Below are positions 28,677 to 37,460 of a DNA stretch of 64,000 nucleotides, piece after piece. Under the pieces are notes generated by a model. It did not search any database. It was given only the letters and a program-made list of their open reading frames with translations, and was not told the DNA's origin. The stretch spans positions 66,976-130,975 of the forward strand of contig CAAEFE010000095.1 in NCBI GenBank assembly GCA_900755095.1, read 5' to 3'. How positions within the stretch are numbered: position 1 is the stretch's first letter; the number at the start of each line of letters is the position of its first letter. The position numbers were made by a program, and so were the translations under genes. This DNA comes from an uncultured Bacteroides sp. Its GTDB lineage: Bacteria > Bacteroidota > Bacteroidia > Bacteroidales > Bacteroidaceae.

Positions 28677-29717
28677 TTATCCTTGATAGTTTTTAAGAGC
28701 TGCCAATAGGGTATTATTTTCGACACGAGTACCGACAGTCACACGCAAACAGTTGCAGCAAAGTGAAATGTTATGGCGATTACGCACTATTATTCCTTCC
28801 CCTACCAAATAATTATAGATTTTCACGGCATCCGTCACTTTTGCCAAAAAGAAATTCGCATCGGACGGGAACAGTTTAATGGTACATGGAAGTTTTTCAA
28901 ATTCCGCTTCCAGATAATCACGCTCTTCCTTCAACGTTTTCACCCAACGTTCTATCTCATAGTGCTTATGCAACATAGAAATAGCTTGTTGTTGAGTCAA
29001 CTGATTGACATTATAGGGATATTTGATTTTACTAAGAATGTCTATAATTTCTTTGGAAGCAAAAGCCATTCCCAAGCGAATTGCAGCACATCCCCAAGCC
29101 TTGGAGAATGTTTGGAATACGACAAGGTTGGGATATTTATCCAGCTCTTCGAGGAAAGACGGAGCCTGGGAAAAATCATTGTAAGCCTCATCCAACATCA
29201 CCAATCCTTCGAACTGACAAAGTACCTTTACAATTTCAGAACGGAGCAAGTCATTTCCTGTTGGATTATTAGGCGAGCAAAGGAAAATCAATTTGGTGTG
29301 TTCGTCGGTAGCCGACAGCAGTTTATCGGCAGAGAACTGGAAGTCATCATCCAGTAATACTTTCCGGTATTCCACATCGTTCACATCGGCACAAACCTGA
29401 TACATACCATAAGTAGGGTCGATGGCTACGACATTATCTTTTCCCGGTTCGCAGAATGCACGAAAAACCAAGTCGATGGCTTCATCGCTACCGTTTCCAA
29501 GAAAAATATGCTTGGGAGATACTTTTTTGATTTTCGACAACAACGTCTTCAGTTCGCACTGCATAGGATCCGGATAGCGATTATGAGGCGTATTGTAAGG
29601 GTTTTCGTTTGCATCCAGGAAAACAGAGGCTGTAACTCCTTTATATTCATCTCGTGCCGAAGAGTAGGGTTTTAATTTCCAGATATTCGGTCGGGTTAGT
29701 TCTTGTAACGTTTTCAC
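28677..29717 (-). CDS. hisC: Histidinol-phosphate aminotransferase
   Basis: A 346-residue PLP enzyme converting imidazole acetol-phosphate to histidinol phosphate. The PLP lysine lies in [16 protein letters not shown]; the core also shows [28 protein letters not shown] and LDEAYNDF. I place the start at GTG 29717 (GTG-AAA-ACG, preceded by AAAGAA), because an upstream ATG at 29816 would run 83 nt into hisD and add residues ([15 protein letters not shown]) unlike the family. The gap to hisD is then 16 bp. GTG is an unusual start here. Confidence 0.93.
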   Translation of the reverse strand: MKTLQELTRPNIWKLKPYSSARDEYKGVTASVFLDANENPYNTPHNRYPDPMQCELKTLLSKIKKVSPKHIFLGNGSDEAIDLVFRAFCEPGKDNVVAIDPTYGMYQVCADVNDVEYRKVLLDDDFQFSADKLLSATDEHTKLIFLCSPNNPTGNDLLRSEIVKVLCQFEGLVMLDEAYNDFSQAPSFLEELDKYPNLVVFQTFSKAWGCAAIRLGMAFASKEIIDILSKIKYPYNVNQLTQQQAISMLHKHYEIERWVKTLKEERDYLEAEFEKLPCTIKLFPSDANFFLAKVTDAVKIYNYLVGEGIIVRNRHNISLCCNCLRVTVGTRVENNTLLAALKNYQG

Positions 29718-29733
29718 TTCTTTAAGTTTTAAA

Positions 29734-31023
29734 TTATGAATTTTGAATTGCTTTGAGACGAACTGTGACGGCATTTTTATGTGCATCCAGCTGTTCATTA
29801 GCCGCCATCTCTTCAATAGCAGGACCGATAGCTTTTATTCCTTCCGGGAGGATTTCCTGAAATGTAATCTTACGGATAAAACTATCCAGACTTACACCGC
29901 TATAGGCTTTGGCATAACCGTTGGTCGGCAGGGTGTGATTCGTTCCGGAAGCATAGTCGCCGGCACTCTCGGGAGTTAATGAACCTAAGAAGACAGAACC
30001 TGCATTTATCACACGTTCGGCCACTTCCATATAGTTCTCCGTTTCTATGATTAGATGTTCCGGAGCATACGCGTTAGTCAGTTCCAATGCTTCATCCAGA
30101 TCCTTCACTAAAATCAATTTACTATTCTCCAGTGATTTCGCCGCAATTTCACGACGGGGAAGTTCTGCTAATTGACGCTCCACTTCTTCCATCACCTCTG
30201 TTTGAAGTTTCTCGGAAGTGGTAATCAATATAGCCTGGCTATCTATTCCGTGTTCTGCCTGTGACAAAAGATCTGCTGCTACAAAAACCGGATTGGCAGA
30301 TGCATCAGCCAAGACTTCCACTTCTGAAGGACCGGCAGGCATATCAATAGCTACATCACGCAGGCTTACCAACTGTTTGGCAGCTGTCACATATTGATTG
30401 CCGGGGCCAAATATCTTATATACTTTGGGGACACTCTCCGTTCCATAGGCCATAGCGGCAATAGCCTGCACACCACCAGCCTTGAATATTTTGCTGACAC
30501 CTGCCAATTGCGCAGCAAAAAGGATAGCCGGATGAATATTTCCATTTTTATCGGGAGGCGTACAAAGTACGATTTCCTTGCATCCTGCAATTTTAGCCGG
30601 AACAGCCAACATTAATACAGTTGAGAAAAGCGGTGCTGTTCCACCCGGAATATATAAGCCGACCTTTTCGATTCCCACTGATTTTTGCCAGCAAGTTACC
30701 CCATTCATTGTCTCTACCTTCTTCCCGACAAAACGCTGGGAAGAGTGGAATGTTTCAATGTTTTGTTTAGCTAAAGAAATGGCAGCCTTTAGTTCATCGT
30801 TTACTAATGTCCCGGCGGCTTGAACCTCTTCAGGAGTCACAGCAAGTGCGGACAAGGTTACTTTATCAAAAGCAGCCTCATATTCCAATACTGCTTTATC
30901 GCCTTCTGTCCTTACCTTATTTATAATAGAACGAACAGTATCGAACAAACTTTCCGTATTTAGTGCCGGACGTTTCAAAAGTTCTGTCCATTGCTCTTTT
31001 GAGGGATATTTAATCAATTTCAT
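29734..31023 (-). CDS. hisD: Histidinol dehydrogenase
   Basis: A 429-residue zinc- and NAD-dependent enzyme catalysing the last two steps of histidine synthesis. Characteristic stretches are [19 protein letters not shown], the long signature around [29 protein letters not shown] and the C-terminal GTNHTLPT. Normal length. It lies 41 bp after hisG and 16 bp before the hisC GTG start. Confidence 0.96.
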   Translation of the reverse strand: MKLIKYPSKEQWTELLKRPALNTESLFDTVRSIINKVRTEGDKAVLEYEAAFDKVTLSALAVTPEEVQAAGTLVNDELKAAISLAKQNIETFHSSQRFVGKKVETMNGVTCWQKSVGIEKVGLYIPGGTAPLFSTVLMLAVPAKIAGCKEIVLCTPPDKNGNIHPAILFAAQLAGVSKIFKAGGVQAIAAMAYGTESVPKVYKIFGPGNQYVTAAKQLVSLRDVAIDMPAGPSEVEVLADASANPVFVAADLLSQAEHGIDSQAILITTSEKLQTEVMEEVERQLAELPRREIAAKSLENSKLILVKDLDEALELTNAYAPEHLIIETENYMEVAERVINAGSVFLGSLTPESAGDYASGTNHTLPTNGYAKAYSGVSLDSFIRKITFQEILPEGIKAIGPAIEEMAANEQLDAHKNAVTVRLKAIQNS

Positions 31024-31064
31024 GGTTCATATTTTATCAGGAACGAATTTTCGTTCCTATCTAT

Positions 31065-31916
31065 TTATACAATCATCTTTTCAATCGGCAGTACCAAAAT
31101 ACCTTCTGCTCCCAGTCCTTTCAATTTTCCGATAATTTCCCAAAAACGTTTTTCATCAAGTACTGTATGAACAGAACACCAGCCTTCCTGTGCCAATGGC
31201 ATCACTGTAGGACTCTTCATACCGGGCAATACAGCTATGATTTCTTCCAGTTTGTCTTTTGGAGCATTCATCAATACATATTTTTTATCTTCAGCTGTTT
31301 TTACTGCGTTCATACGGAACAGCAATTCTTCGAGCACTTCTTTTTTCTCTTCGCTCATGTTCTTGTTGCCAATCAACAATGCTTCCGACTTCATTACAAC
31401 TTCCACTTCTTTCAAGCGGTTGCTGACCAAAGTAGAACCGGAACTTACAATATCAAAAATGGCATCAGCCAATCCAATACCCGGAGACACCTCTACCGAA
31501 CCGGTTATCACATGTATTTCGGCATTTACGCTATTTTTTTTCAGGAAGTTACGAAGAATAACCGGATAAGAGGTAGCAATCTTCTTGCCTTCAAACCATG
31601 ACAAACCGGGATATTCAATATCCTTCGGCATAGCCAGTGACAGACGACATTTGCTGAATCCCAGACGTTTGACAATTTCCGCATCTTCCTCCTTTTCCAT
31701 AAACTCGTTCTCACCAACAATTCCCAAATCAGCTACCCCGGTAGCTACCGTTTGCGGAATATCATCATCACGAAGAAATAGAACTTCGATAGGAAAGTTA
31801 GAAGACTGTACCAACAAGGTACGTTTAGTAGTGCTTAACTTGATATCTGACTCTTCTAAAAGTGCCATTGTCTCTTCGAAGAGACGTCCTTTGGCTTGTA
31901 CTGCGATTCTTAACAT
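31065..31916 (-). CDS. hisG: ATP phosphoribosyltransferase, long form
   Basis: A 283-residue enzyme of the first, committed step of histidine synthesis. The catalytic part shows AVQAKGRL near the N-terminus, VADLGIVGENE and the PRPP-binding segment ADAIFDIVSSGSTLVSN. Residues from about 210 to the end are the HisG_C regulatory domain (PLAQEGWCSVHTVLDEKRFW), which in the long form binds histidine for feedback inhibition, so no separate HisZ is needed. First structural gene after the leader peptide and attenuator. Confidence 0.95.
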   Translation of the reverse strand: MLRIAVQAKGRLFEETMALLEESDIKLSTTKRTLLVQSSNFPIEVLFLRDDDIPQTVATGVADLGIVGENEFMEKEEDAEIVKRLGFSKCRLSLAMPKDIEYPGLSWFEGKKIATSYPVILRNFLKKNSVNAEIHVITGSVEVSPGIGLADAIFDIVSSGSTLVSNRLKEVEVVMKSEALLIGNKNMSEEKKEVLEELLFRMNAVKTAEDKKYVLMNAPKDKLEEIIAVLPGMKSPTVMPLAQEGWCSVHTVLDEKRFWEIIGKLKGLGAEGILVLPIEKMIV

Positions 31917-31963
31917 GACTTTATTTAATTACTAATTATTAATTACAAATACAATCTGCGTTG

Positions 31964-31999
31964 AAAAACAAAAAAGGCTTACCGCATTCGGTAAGCCTT
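31964..31999 (-). terminator. his attenuator (terminator of the his leader)
   Basis: Read on the minus strand, an 11-bp stem (31989-31999 with 31974-31984) and a 4-nt loop are followed by a U-rich tract interrupted by one G. It lies between the leader peptide and hisG. The 5' arm can instead pair with region 32037-32044. Confidence 0.85.
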
Positions 32000-32027
32000 C
32001 GTTATCGTTTATATAGTTATACACAAT

Positions 32028-32044
32028 ATCATCCACGCCCACCG
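32028..32044 (-). promoter_or_regulatory. his leader region 2 (antiterminator / pause-hairpin segment)
   Basis: The minus-strand segment CGGUGGGC (32037-32044) can pair with GCUUACCG in the 5' arm of the terminator (8 pairs, two G-U). The adjacent GAUGAU (32028-32033) can pair with the AUCAUC repeats of the His codons. These are the mutually exclusive 1:2 and 2:3 pairings of a classical attenuator. Confidence 0.75.
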
Positions 32045-32045
32045 A

Positions 32046-32093
32046 TTATTCGTTAGGAAAATGATGATGATGATGTGTAGCTGTATATTTCAT
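32046..32093 (-). CDS. hisL: his operon leader peptide
   Basis: A 15-codon open frame: MKYTATHHHHHFPNE then TAA, with five consecutive His codons (all CAT). It lies just after the predicted promoter and just before the attenuator and hisG. In classical his attenuation, ribosomes stall on the His run when charged tRNA-His is scarce, freeing region 2 to form the antiterminator. It is too short for standard gene finders. The sequence and its position make the assignment close to certain. Confidence 0.93.
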   Translation of the reverse strand: MKYTATHHHHHFPNE

Positions 32094-32115
32094 ATTTCTT
32101 TTATTAACTGCGACA

Positions 32116-32147
32116 AAAGTAAAGTATTTGTTTGATACTACCAAACA
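32116..32147 (-). promoter_or_regulatory. Promoter of the his operon
   Basis: The minus strand has TTTG (32144-32147), a 20-bp spacer and TACTTTTG (32116-32123), matching both Bacteroides boxes. The predicted start near 32109 leaves about 15 nt before the hisL ATG. Confidence 0.72.
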
Positions 32148-32174
32148 TTTATCACAAAAACTTAAGTTTTTATT

Positions 32175-32666
32175 TCAAATTAATGGTAATATCTCTTCCG
32201 ATTCTACATCACATTTCGAAAAATGCATTTCATCTTTCGACTTTTCTTTCGAGAAAGTAAAGTAAGTACAAACTGATTCTGTACAGACTTCTCCATCCTT
32301 ATTATATAACTTTGCTTCAACAATAACGATGTTCCGCTTTACCTCTTTAATAGACGCGCGTAATACGATATGAGAATCTTTGGTATCAATCGATTTTCGG
32401 TAACGAGTTTCCATCTTCGACGTCACCCCCGTGGTTTGTAGTTTACGAAGTATAACCCAGGCACAGATTTCATCCATCAAGACAGCTTGAATACCGCCAT
32501 GCAAGGTATCAATCCAGCCTTGATATTCGGGACGTGGTTTCCAAATGCTTACCACTTCGTCACCATCTTCGTAAAATTCCATTTTTAATCCGGCTTCATT
32601 ATTGGAAGCACAACCAAAGCAGTTGTACCCTTCCAAACCTTTCCAGGGGTTTATTATCTTCTTCAT
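32175..32666 (-). CDS. PaaI-like hotdog thioesterase
   Basis: A 163-residue cytosolic hotdog-fold protein. LHGGIQAVLMDEICAWVILRK corresponds to the H-G-G-x-x-x-x-x-x-D/E catalytic helix of PaaI/YigI-type acyl-CoA thioesterases, followed by RYRKSIDTKDSHIVLRASIK. The N-terminal CFGCASNNEAGLKMEFYED is common in this subgroup. Substrate unknown. A TATATTTG box (minus strand, 32696-32703) lies 30 bp before the start, so it is probably its own unit; the gene ends just upstream of the his promoter. Confidence 0.82.
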   Translation of the reverse strand: MKKIINPWKGLEGYNCFGCASNNEAGLKMEFYEDGDEVVSIWKPRPEYQGWIDTLHGGIQAVLMDEICAWVILRKLQTTGVTSKMETRYRKSIDTKDSHIVLRASIKEVKRNIVIVEAKLYNKDGEVCTESVCTYFTFSKEKSKDEMHFSKCDVESEEILPLI

Positions 32667-32695
32667 AGTTCTCTCTTTTAGTTAGTTTTACTTCC

Positions 32696-32703
32696 CAAAT
32701 ATA
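32696..32703 (-). promoter_or_regulatory. Putative -7 box of the thioesterase gene
   Basis: Minus-strand TATATTTG, 29 bp upstream of the start codon. No -33 match at the expected distance. Confidence 0.45.
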
Positions 32704-32739
32704 AGCAATTTATGGAAAAGAGAAGCCTTTTTCGTCGAT

Positions 32740-34647
32740 TTACTTTCTGATGCAACGAATGGCAAAGGCTTTTGTATCAACACCTGCATTAGATTCTTCA
32801 ATGATATCCGTATCACTTTTCAGATAGAAAACCTTGATATCGATAGCGGCATTTGCATTATCCAGTGTCCAATATGCCAGATGTTTTTTCTCGTAATCAG
32901 TTTGAAAAGCCCCCACATACATTCCTACAGGTATTCCATTAAAACCGGATAAATTAGTTGCAGACTGTACCTGTTCTCCCGCTTTCAAAGGTAACCAAGT
33001 ACCTGATTTCAGCAAAGAAGCCTCTCCATTCAGATAGTCTTTTAAAATGTTCCAGTCTTTCCAATCCGGTATACTCCAATGAGCAGGCAGAATTTTATTA
33101 GAAAGTACTACATTAGCTGTATAAAAATAGTGTTCCGTAGCAGATTGCAGATATCCGACAACATTCGCTGTCACTGCATCCAGTCTGGGAAGTGCTTCAC
33201 CGCCAACATACGAAGATGCCTCCAGATTATCCCGCATCCAATATTGTGTTCCAATCTTCACTAACGGATAATTATGAATGATTCCTCCACGTACATCACG
33301 AACGATATCTTCCAAAGCCAAAACAGATAGTACGTCATCTGCTGTCGTAACAGATAAAGAAACGGTTCCGTTTGCCATCACATATACATTATTACGAATC
33401 GGCAAAGTTCCGTCAACATAGGCCAATAAGTGATCTTCCATATTCCATGATATGCTTCCTCCATTCACTTTTCCGGATTTCCCTAGTAACTGTGCCACAA
33501 CACCTTGAGATAAGTCCACACTACCATCTTTTTTCATCGGATAGGCAACGATTGCCTGCGAAGAAAATTCCGAAGTAACAAGATACTCCTTACATATTTC
33601 GGCTACTTGCTTTCCCGAATGTAACACTTTATACACATTCGACTTTTCAAAAGTCAACTTCGAAACATCTATGTATTTATGAAGCGTGACCGATTCTGTA
33701 TGATCTATTTCGGTTCCGTCCCAATCTCCGATTTCCCCATTCACTTTGCTCATTAATACATCTTCGGCTGATACAAACTTTATTTCCAATTCGCGCTGCT
33801 TTCCACTTTTTAATTGTAAAGTAGATGGTAATGGGCTTGTATATAGCTTTCCTGCAGCTTCCAACGTTATGTATTGGTATCCCGGAGTCGCCTCCTGCGG
33901 TATCAAAATAAATTCCTTTCCTATCAGTCGTCCGTCTTTTATCTCCCATTCTCCTGCAGGAATAATATCTTTCTCTTCGGAATAACCAGAGAAAGTCTTT
34001 TTCTGAAAATCATAACTTGTTTTAGTATAAAAGCCACTCACCGAAAGCGTAGGCTTAACGGATAACATATCTTCCAAATTCTCCCCCTCTCCAGGAATAA
34101 GAACAATTTTCAGACGAAAAAACTGATGATTATAGGTCAGAGCGACCGCCTCCTTACTGGCTAAGACCTCTTCTTTAGAAGCAATTAGGAAATCAGAATG
34201 TGAATAATCGTCAGGAATATTTTGAGTCGTTGAAACCGCCACCTGCATGGTACTCTCCCCTATCCCCACGCCACTCTTTTGATAAGGATAATAACTGATT
34301 AAATTCAATGTAACTCCATCATCCGGATAGTATACCGATTCGTTAGATTCAAACTCACCATTGGATGAACGTATGAAATGAAGATTATCCACATAACGTT
34401 CTTCTTGCATTGTAGTGGTTCCGGCAAGAGCAAACAGACCGACTTCATCCCCTTCGGCAAAGTTATTATTTGCCATACGGGTACCAACTGATTCACGAAT
34501 ATCGGCAATAAATTTCAATGGAATATCCCCATTATTAACACTATCCTCCTCTTCCTCCGAAATATGGTTCACACAAGCACTAAGCAAGATAGTACAAAAA
34601 ACAAATAAACCCACGCCCCTTTGTAGGTTATAAAATAGTTTCATCAT
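32740..34647 (-). CDS. Fimbrillin-family lipoprotein with C-terminal FISUMP-type domain
   Basis: A 635-residue lipoprotein (signal ending LLSACVNH). Residues about 45-300 match the fimbrillin family seen in Bacteroides: VGTRMANNNFAEGDEVGLFA, an SYYPY strand and 'DFLIA' strand, with an Arg residue of the kind used for fimbrial maturation cleavage. The C-terminal part (from about 460: LVKIGTQYWMRDNLEASSY, GFNGIPVGMYVG, ending AFAIRCIRK) is a FISUMP-type domain as first described in Fibrobacter. It could be a fimbrial tip or minor pilin carrying a binding head. No assembly genes are nearby. Two adjacent ATGs (34647, 34644) are both usable. Confidence 0.78.
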   Translation of the reverse strand: MMKLFYNLQRGVGLFVFCTILLSACVNHISEEEEDSVNNGDIPLKFIADIRESVGTRMANNNFAEGDEVGLFALAGTTTMQEERYVDNLHFIRSSNGEFESNESVYYPDDGVTLNLISYYPYQKSGVGIGESTMQVAVSTTQNIPDDYSHSDFLIASKEEVLASKEAVALTYNHQFFRLKIVLIPGEGENLEDMLSVKPTLSVSGFYTKTSYDFQKKTFSGYSEEKDIIPAGEWEIKDGRLIGKEFILIPQEATPGYQYITLEAAGKLYTSPLPSTLQLKSGKQRELEIKFVSAEDVLMSKVNGEIGDWDGTEIDHTESVTLHKYIDVSKLTFEKSNVYKVLHSGKQVAEICKEYLVTSEFSSQAIVAYPMKKDGSVDLSQGVVAQLLGKSGKVNGGSISWNMEDHLLAYVDGTLPIRNNVYVMANGTVSLSVTTADDVLSVLALEDIVRDVRGGIIHNYPLVKIGTQYWMRDNLEASSYVGGEALPRLDAVTANVVGYLQSATEHYFYTANVVLSNKILPAHWSIPDWKDWNILKDYLNGEASLLKSGTWLPLKAGEQVQSATNLSGFNGIPVGMYVGAFQTDYEKKHLAYWTLDNANAAIDIKVFYLKSDTDIIEESNAGVDTKAFAIRCIRK

Positions 34648-34769
34648 ATTTATTTTTTAATTTCCCAATAGAAACTTTTGATTGAACAGAAAGAATAGCA
34701 TAAGAGGAAGTATTCGCTTTCGGTTATGGGATACTGAACAACACGTCTGTTGTACTGAGGAATCATCAA

Positions 34770-34798
34770 TTTCAAGATATCATTTTGATGTCTTGAAA
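34770..34798 (-). repeat. Inverted repeat overlapping the fimbrillin-gene promoter
   Basis: Arms 34770-34782 and 34786-34798 pair at 12 of 13 positions with one G-T, around a TTT loop. It abuts the -7 box and covers the predicted transcription start, so it is a candidate operator or invertible/leader hairpin. Confidence 0.55.
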
Positions 34799-34799
34799 G

Positions 34800-34807
34800 C
34801 AAAAGTA
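34800..34807 (-). promoter_or_regulatory. Putative -7 box of the fimbrillin gene
   Basis: Minus-strand TACTTTTG, 152 bp before the start codon. No -33 match. Confidence 0.45.
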
Positions 34808-34951
34808 TATAATTATATTAAGTCGGAGTATAGTTTCTATAGGAAAATTTTACATTTTTCATCTATAACGCAAACAATCAACAAGTTACAAACGACTAGT
34901 CAGGAACAAAGAATTAAACTCTCACATTATTATATTAAGAGCCTGCTAATT

Positions 34952-35608
34952 TCAGAAAGAATATCCCACTTCTATTCCGGCAATGTGTCTGCCTTGCGAA
35001 GATGCATATTGATAACAATAGAATGCATCCAACGACCAACGTTTGGCCAAAGCTATTTCTACTCCGGGACGATAACGCATACGATCGGCTCTCCAAAAAG
35101 AAACGTCATCCAAACTCTGATAGATTTCAACAGAGAAATAGGGAGAAACAATTCCTTTTGTAGGAGCATAAGATAATTTCAAGCGGGAACGCAAACGAGT
35201 TTCAGAGTTGCCACGATCAAAAGTCTGCTGAAATCTTTCCCTTACAGCTACTTTCAACCATTGATAACGAAAACTGGCAGTAGCAGTTATATGATAGCGA
35301 TGCCTGAATTTCCAGTCCGAGTCACCCAAATTCCGAAGATGGGTTTCATAGCCAACACCCAGATTCAAAAATGAATAGGGCCGGTAACTTCCGCCAACAG
35401 TCAGCCCCCAACGATCCAATTTACTCACATCATCTTTCATGCGCAATTCCAAATCACCTGAAACTGAAAACCGGGAATCTATCTTATGATTTACCTTGAA
35501 TTTAGTCCATGTATTGAAATCGTCACTTTGTGCCCATGCAGAAAATGATATTCCAAGCAACAGCGCAAATAATAGCCAAGTCTTAGTATTTAATAATATT
35601 CTACTCAT
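34952..35608 (-). CDS. DUF2490 outer-membrane-type protein
   Basis: A 218-residue exported protein: signal peptide ending FSAWAQ, then WTKFKVNHKIDSRFSVSGDL, ELRMKDDVSKLDRWGLTVGG and repeated amphipathic beta strands with alternating aromatic residues, ending in Phe (IEVGYSF). This is the DUF2490 pattern and resembles a small beta-barrel. Function unknown. Divergent from the AAA-like/PD-(D/E)XK gene across a 154-bp promoter region. Confidence 0.8.
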   Translation of the reverse strand: MSRILLNTKTWLLFALLLGISFSAWAQSDDFNTWTKFKVNHKIDSRFSVSGDLELRMKDDVSKLDRWGLTVGGSYRPYSFLNLGVGYETHLRNLGDSDWKFRHRYHITATASFRYQWLKVAVRERFQQTFDRGNSETRLRSRLKLSYAPTKGIVSPYFSVEIYQSLDDVSFWRADRMRYRPGVEIALAKRWSLDAFYCYQYASSQGRHIAGIEVGYSF

Positions 35609-35628
35609 TGATTTTCGGGTTAAAGTAG

Positions 35629-35636
35629 CAAAGATA
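35629..35636 (-). promoter_or_regulatory. Putative -7 box of the DUF2490 gene
   Basis: Minus-strand TATCTTTG, 20 bp before the start codon. Confidence 0.5.
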
Positions 35637-35728
35637 GTAAATTATTCTACGCAAAGAAAAAGCATGATACTGAAAAGATTCTGAAAAGATTATATTCGTA
35701 TTCTGTCTAAATTCTCATTTGCATATTG

Positions 35729-35736
35729 TATCTTTG
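35729..35736 (+). promoter_or_regulatory. Putative -7 box of the AAA-like gene
   Basis: TATCTTTG, 26 bp before the ATG at 35763. No -33 match at 20-bp spacing. Confidence 0.5.
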
Positions 35737-35762
35737 CGTAAGAAACTCTAAAATCATCGGAT

Positions 35763-37328
35763 ATGGACAACTTGATGCGTAAACTTCCTATTGGAATACA
35801 AACATTCGAAGGGATACGGAAGGACAATTATCTTTATGTGGATAAAACTGCACTTGTATGGCGTATGGCTAACCTAGGAAAACCATATTTTCTAAGCAGA
35901 CCGCGTCGCTTTGGTAAAAGCTTATTAATTTCTACATTCGATGCTTATTTTCAAGGAAAAAAAGAGCTATTCGATGGTTTGGCTATTGAACAACTGGAGA
36001 CGAAATGGGAACAACATCCTGTTCTACATCTTGATCTGAATGCCAAAAAATATGAAACGGCAGCAGATTTAATTGCAATGCTAAACCAATATTTAGAAAA
36101 ATGGGAAGCTATTTACGGCAATGAGAAAAAAGACCGTAGCCCTGAGGAGCGCTTTAGTTATGTAATCGAACAAGCTTCCTTGAAAACAGGAAAAGGTGTC
36201 GTCGTATTGGTGGACGAATACGACAAACCGCTTTTGCAGGCTATTACCCGTCCGAAATTATTCGAAGACTATCGTCAGACATTAAAAGCCTTTTATGGAG
36301 TACTAAAAAGCGCCGACGCATATCTCCGTTTTGTTTTCCTGACCGGAGTTACGAAGTTCTCACAAGTCAGCGTATTCAGCGATTTGAATCAGTTGAATGA
36401 TATTAGTCTCGACTATTCTTACGCCACACTTTGCGGCATCACCCGTGAAGAACTAAAGAGTACTTTCGAACCCGAAATTGAAGTTTTCGGGCACAAAAAT
36501 CATCAGACTCCAGAAGAGGTAGTCACAGCAATGGAACGCAACTATGACGGCTATCATTTTCATCCGGATGGTGCAGGAGTATTCAATCCGTTCAGTGTGT
36601 TGAATGCTTTCAGCAAACTGGAGTTGGGTAGCTATTGGTTCCAGACTGGCACACCGACATTTTTGGTTGAACTACTGCAAAAAAGTGAGTATGATCTCCG
36701 TACTTTATTAAATGGCATAGAAGCACCTGCATCTTCTTTTGCAGAATACAGAATGGATGCTAATAATCCCGTACCGCTGATTTATCAAAGTGGATATTTG
36801 ACTATTAAGGATTACGACAGACGGTTTAATAATTATTTACTTGACTTTCCTAACGATGAGGTACGTTACGGATTCATTAACTTTCTTGTGCCATTCTACA
36901 CTCCGATGAAGAACAATGATCAGGGATTTTATATTGGAAAATTCATTGATGAATTGGAGAAAGGTGATTACGAATCTTTCCTCACCCGTCTGGAAGCTTT
37001 CTTTGCCGATATTCCGTATGAATTGAATGACCAGACTGAACGCCACTATCAGGTTATCTTCTATCTCGTATTCAAATTGATGGGACAATTCACGGAAGCG
37101 GAAGTGCGCAGCACCCGTGGACGTGCCGATGCTATGGTTAAAACGCCGAAATATGTCTATGTGTTTGAGTTCAAATTAAATGGAACAGCAGAAGAAGCGA
37201 TGAAGCAAATTGACGAGAAAGGATATCTGATTCCTTATCAGAAAGACCATCGGGAAATAATAAAAATCGGAGTGGAATTTAGTGCGGAAACTCGCAATAT
37301 CAATCGTTGGCTGGTAGAGACGAGGTAA
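35763..37328 (+). CDS. AAA-ATPase-like / PD-(D/E)XK nuclease-superfamily protein
   Basis: A 521-residue cytosolic protein of a type present in many copies in Bacteroides genomes. The N-terminal AAA-ATPase-like domain starts LPIGIQTFEGIRKDNYLYVD and has the Walker-A-like SRPRRFGKSLLISTF and Walker B VVLVDEYDKPL. The C-terminal PD-(D/E)XK-type domain has GRADAMVKTPKYVYVFEFKL, giving the D...E-x-K core. No signal peptide. The family's role is not established; DNA maintenance or defence has been suggested. Isolated here, with its own promoter and terminator. Confidence 0.85.
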   Translation: MDNLMRKLPIGIQTFEGIRKDNYLYVDKTALVWRMANLGKPYFLSRPRRFGKSLLISTFDAYFQGKKELFDGLAIEQLETKWEQHPVLHLDLNAKKYETAADLIAMLNQYLEKWEAIYGNEKKDRSPEERFSYVIEQASLKTGKGVVVLVDEYDKPLLQAITRPKLFEDYRQTLKAFYGVLKSADAYLRFVFLTGVTKFSQVSVFSDLNQLNDISLDYSYATLCGITREELKSTFEPEIEVFGHKNHQTPEEVVTAMERNYDGYHFHPDGAGVFNPFSVLNAFSKLELGSYWFQTGTPTFLVELLQKSEYDLRTLLNGIEAPASSFAEYRMDANNPVPLIYQSGYLTIKDYDRRFNNYLLDFPNDEVRYGFINFLVPFYTPMKNNDQGFYIGKFIDELEKGDYESFLTRLEAFFADIPYELNDQTERHYQVIFYLVFKLMGQFTEAEVRSTRGRADAMVKTPKYVYVFEFKLNGTAEEAMKQIDEKGYLIPYQKDHREIIKIGVEFSAETRNINRWLVETR

Positions 37329-37340
37329 ATATGATAAAAC

Positions 37341-37377
37341 ATTTCGGGAAGAATCGTAGCTACGAACTTCCCGAAAT
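37341..37377. terminator. Terminator hairpin after the AAA-like gene
   Basis: An 11-bp perfect stem (37341-37351 with 37367-37377) encloses a 12-bp palindrome, TCGTAGCTACGA. Confidence 0.8.
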
Positions 37378-37390
37378 AAAAACCGATACC

Positions 37391-37440
37391 ATTGAAAATA
37401 AACACTTGTTATCCTCTTTTGGAAACAAGTGTTTTTCAAT
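37391..37440. terminator. Second hairpin, end of the GlpT operon
   Basis: A 10-bp core (37401-37410 with 37424-37433), extended by ATTGAAAA and TTTTCAAT outer arms, 21 bp past the stop of the minus-strand transporter gene. Confidence 0.75.
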
Positions 37441-37460
37441 CTAACCTAATATACCTGAAA

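Larger units (their letters stand above)
34648..34951. other. 304-bp intergenic region upstream of the fimbrillin gene
   Basis: Contains a 13-bp inverted repeat (34770-34798) next to a minus-strand -7 box (34800-34807). Leader of about 145 nt to the fimbrillin start. The rest is A/T-rich with no coding region seen; I see no clear terminator for the DUF2490 gene. Confidence 0.45.

Noticed and set aside
28677..29816. Longer hisC starting at ATG 29816
   Set aside because: It would overlap hisD by 83 nt and add a tail unlike the family; GTG at 29717 has a better upstream sequence and gives the usual length.
32061..32075. Five ATG/CAT trinucleotides as a microsatellite
   Set aside because: They are in frame within the his leader peptide, so the run is functional His codons.
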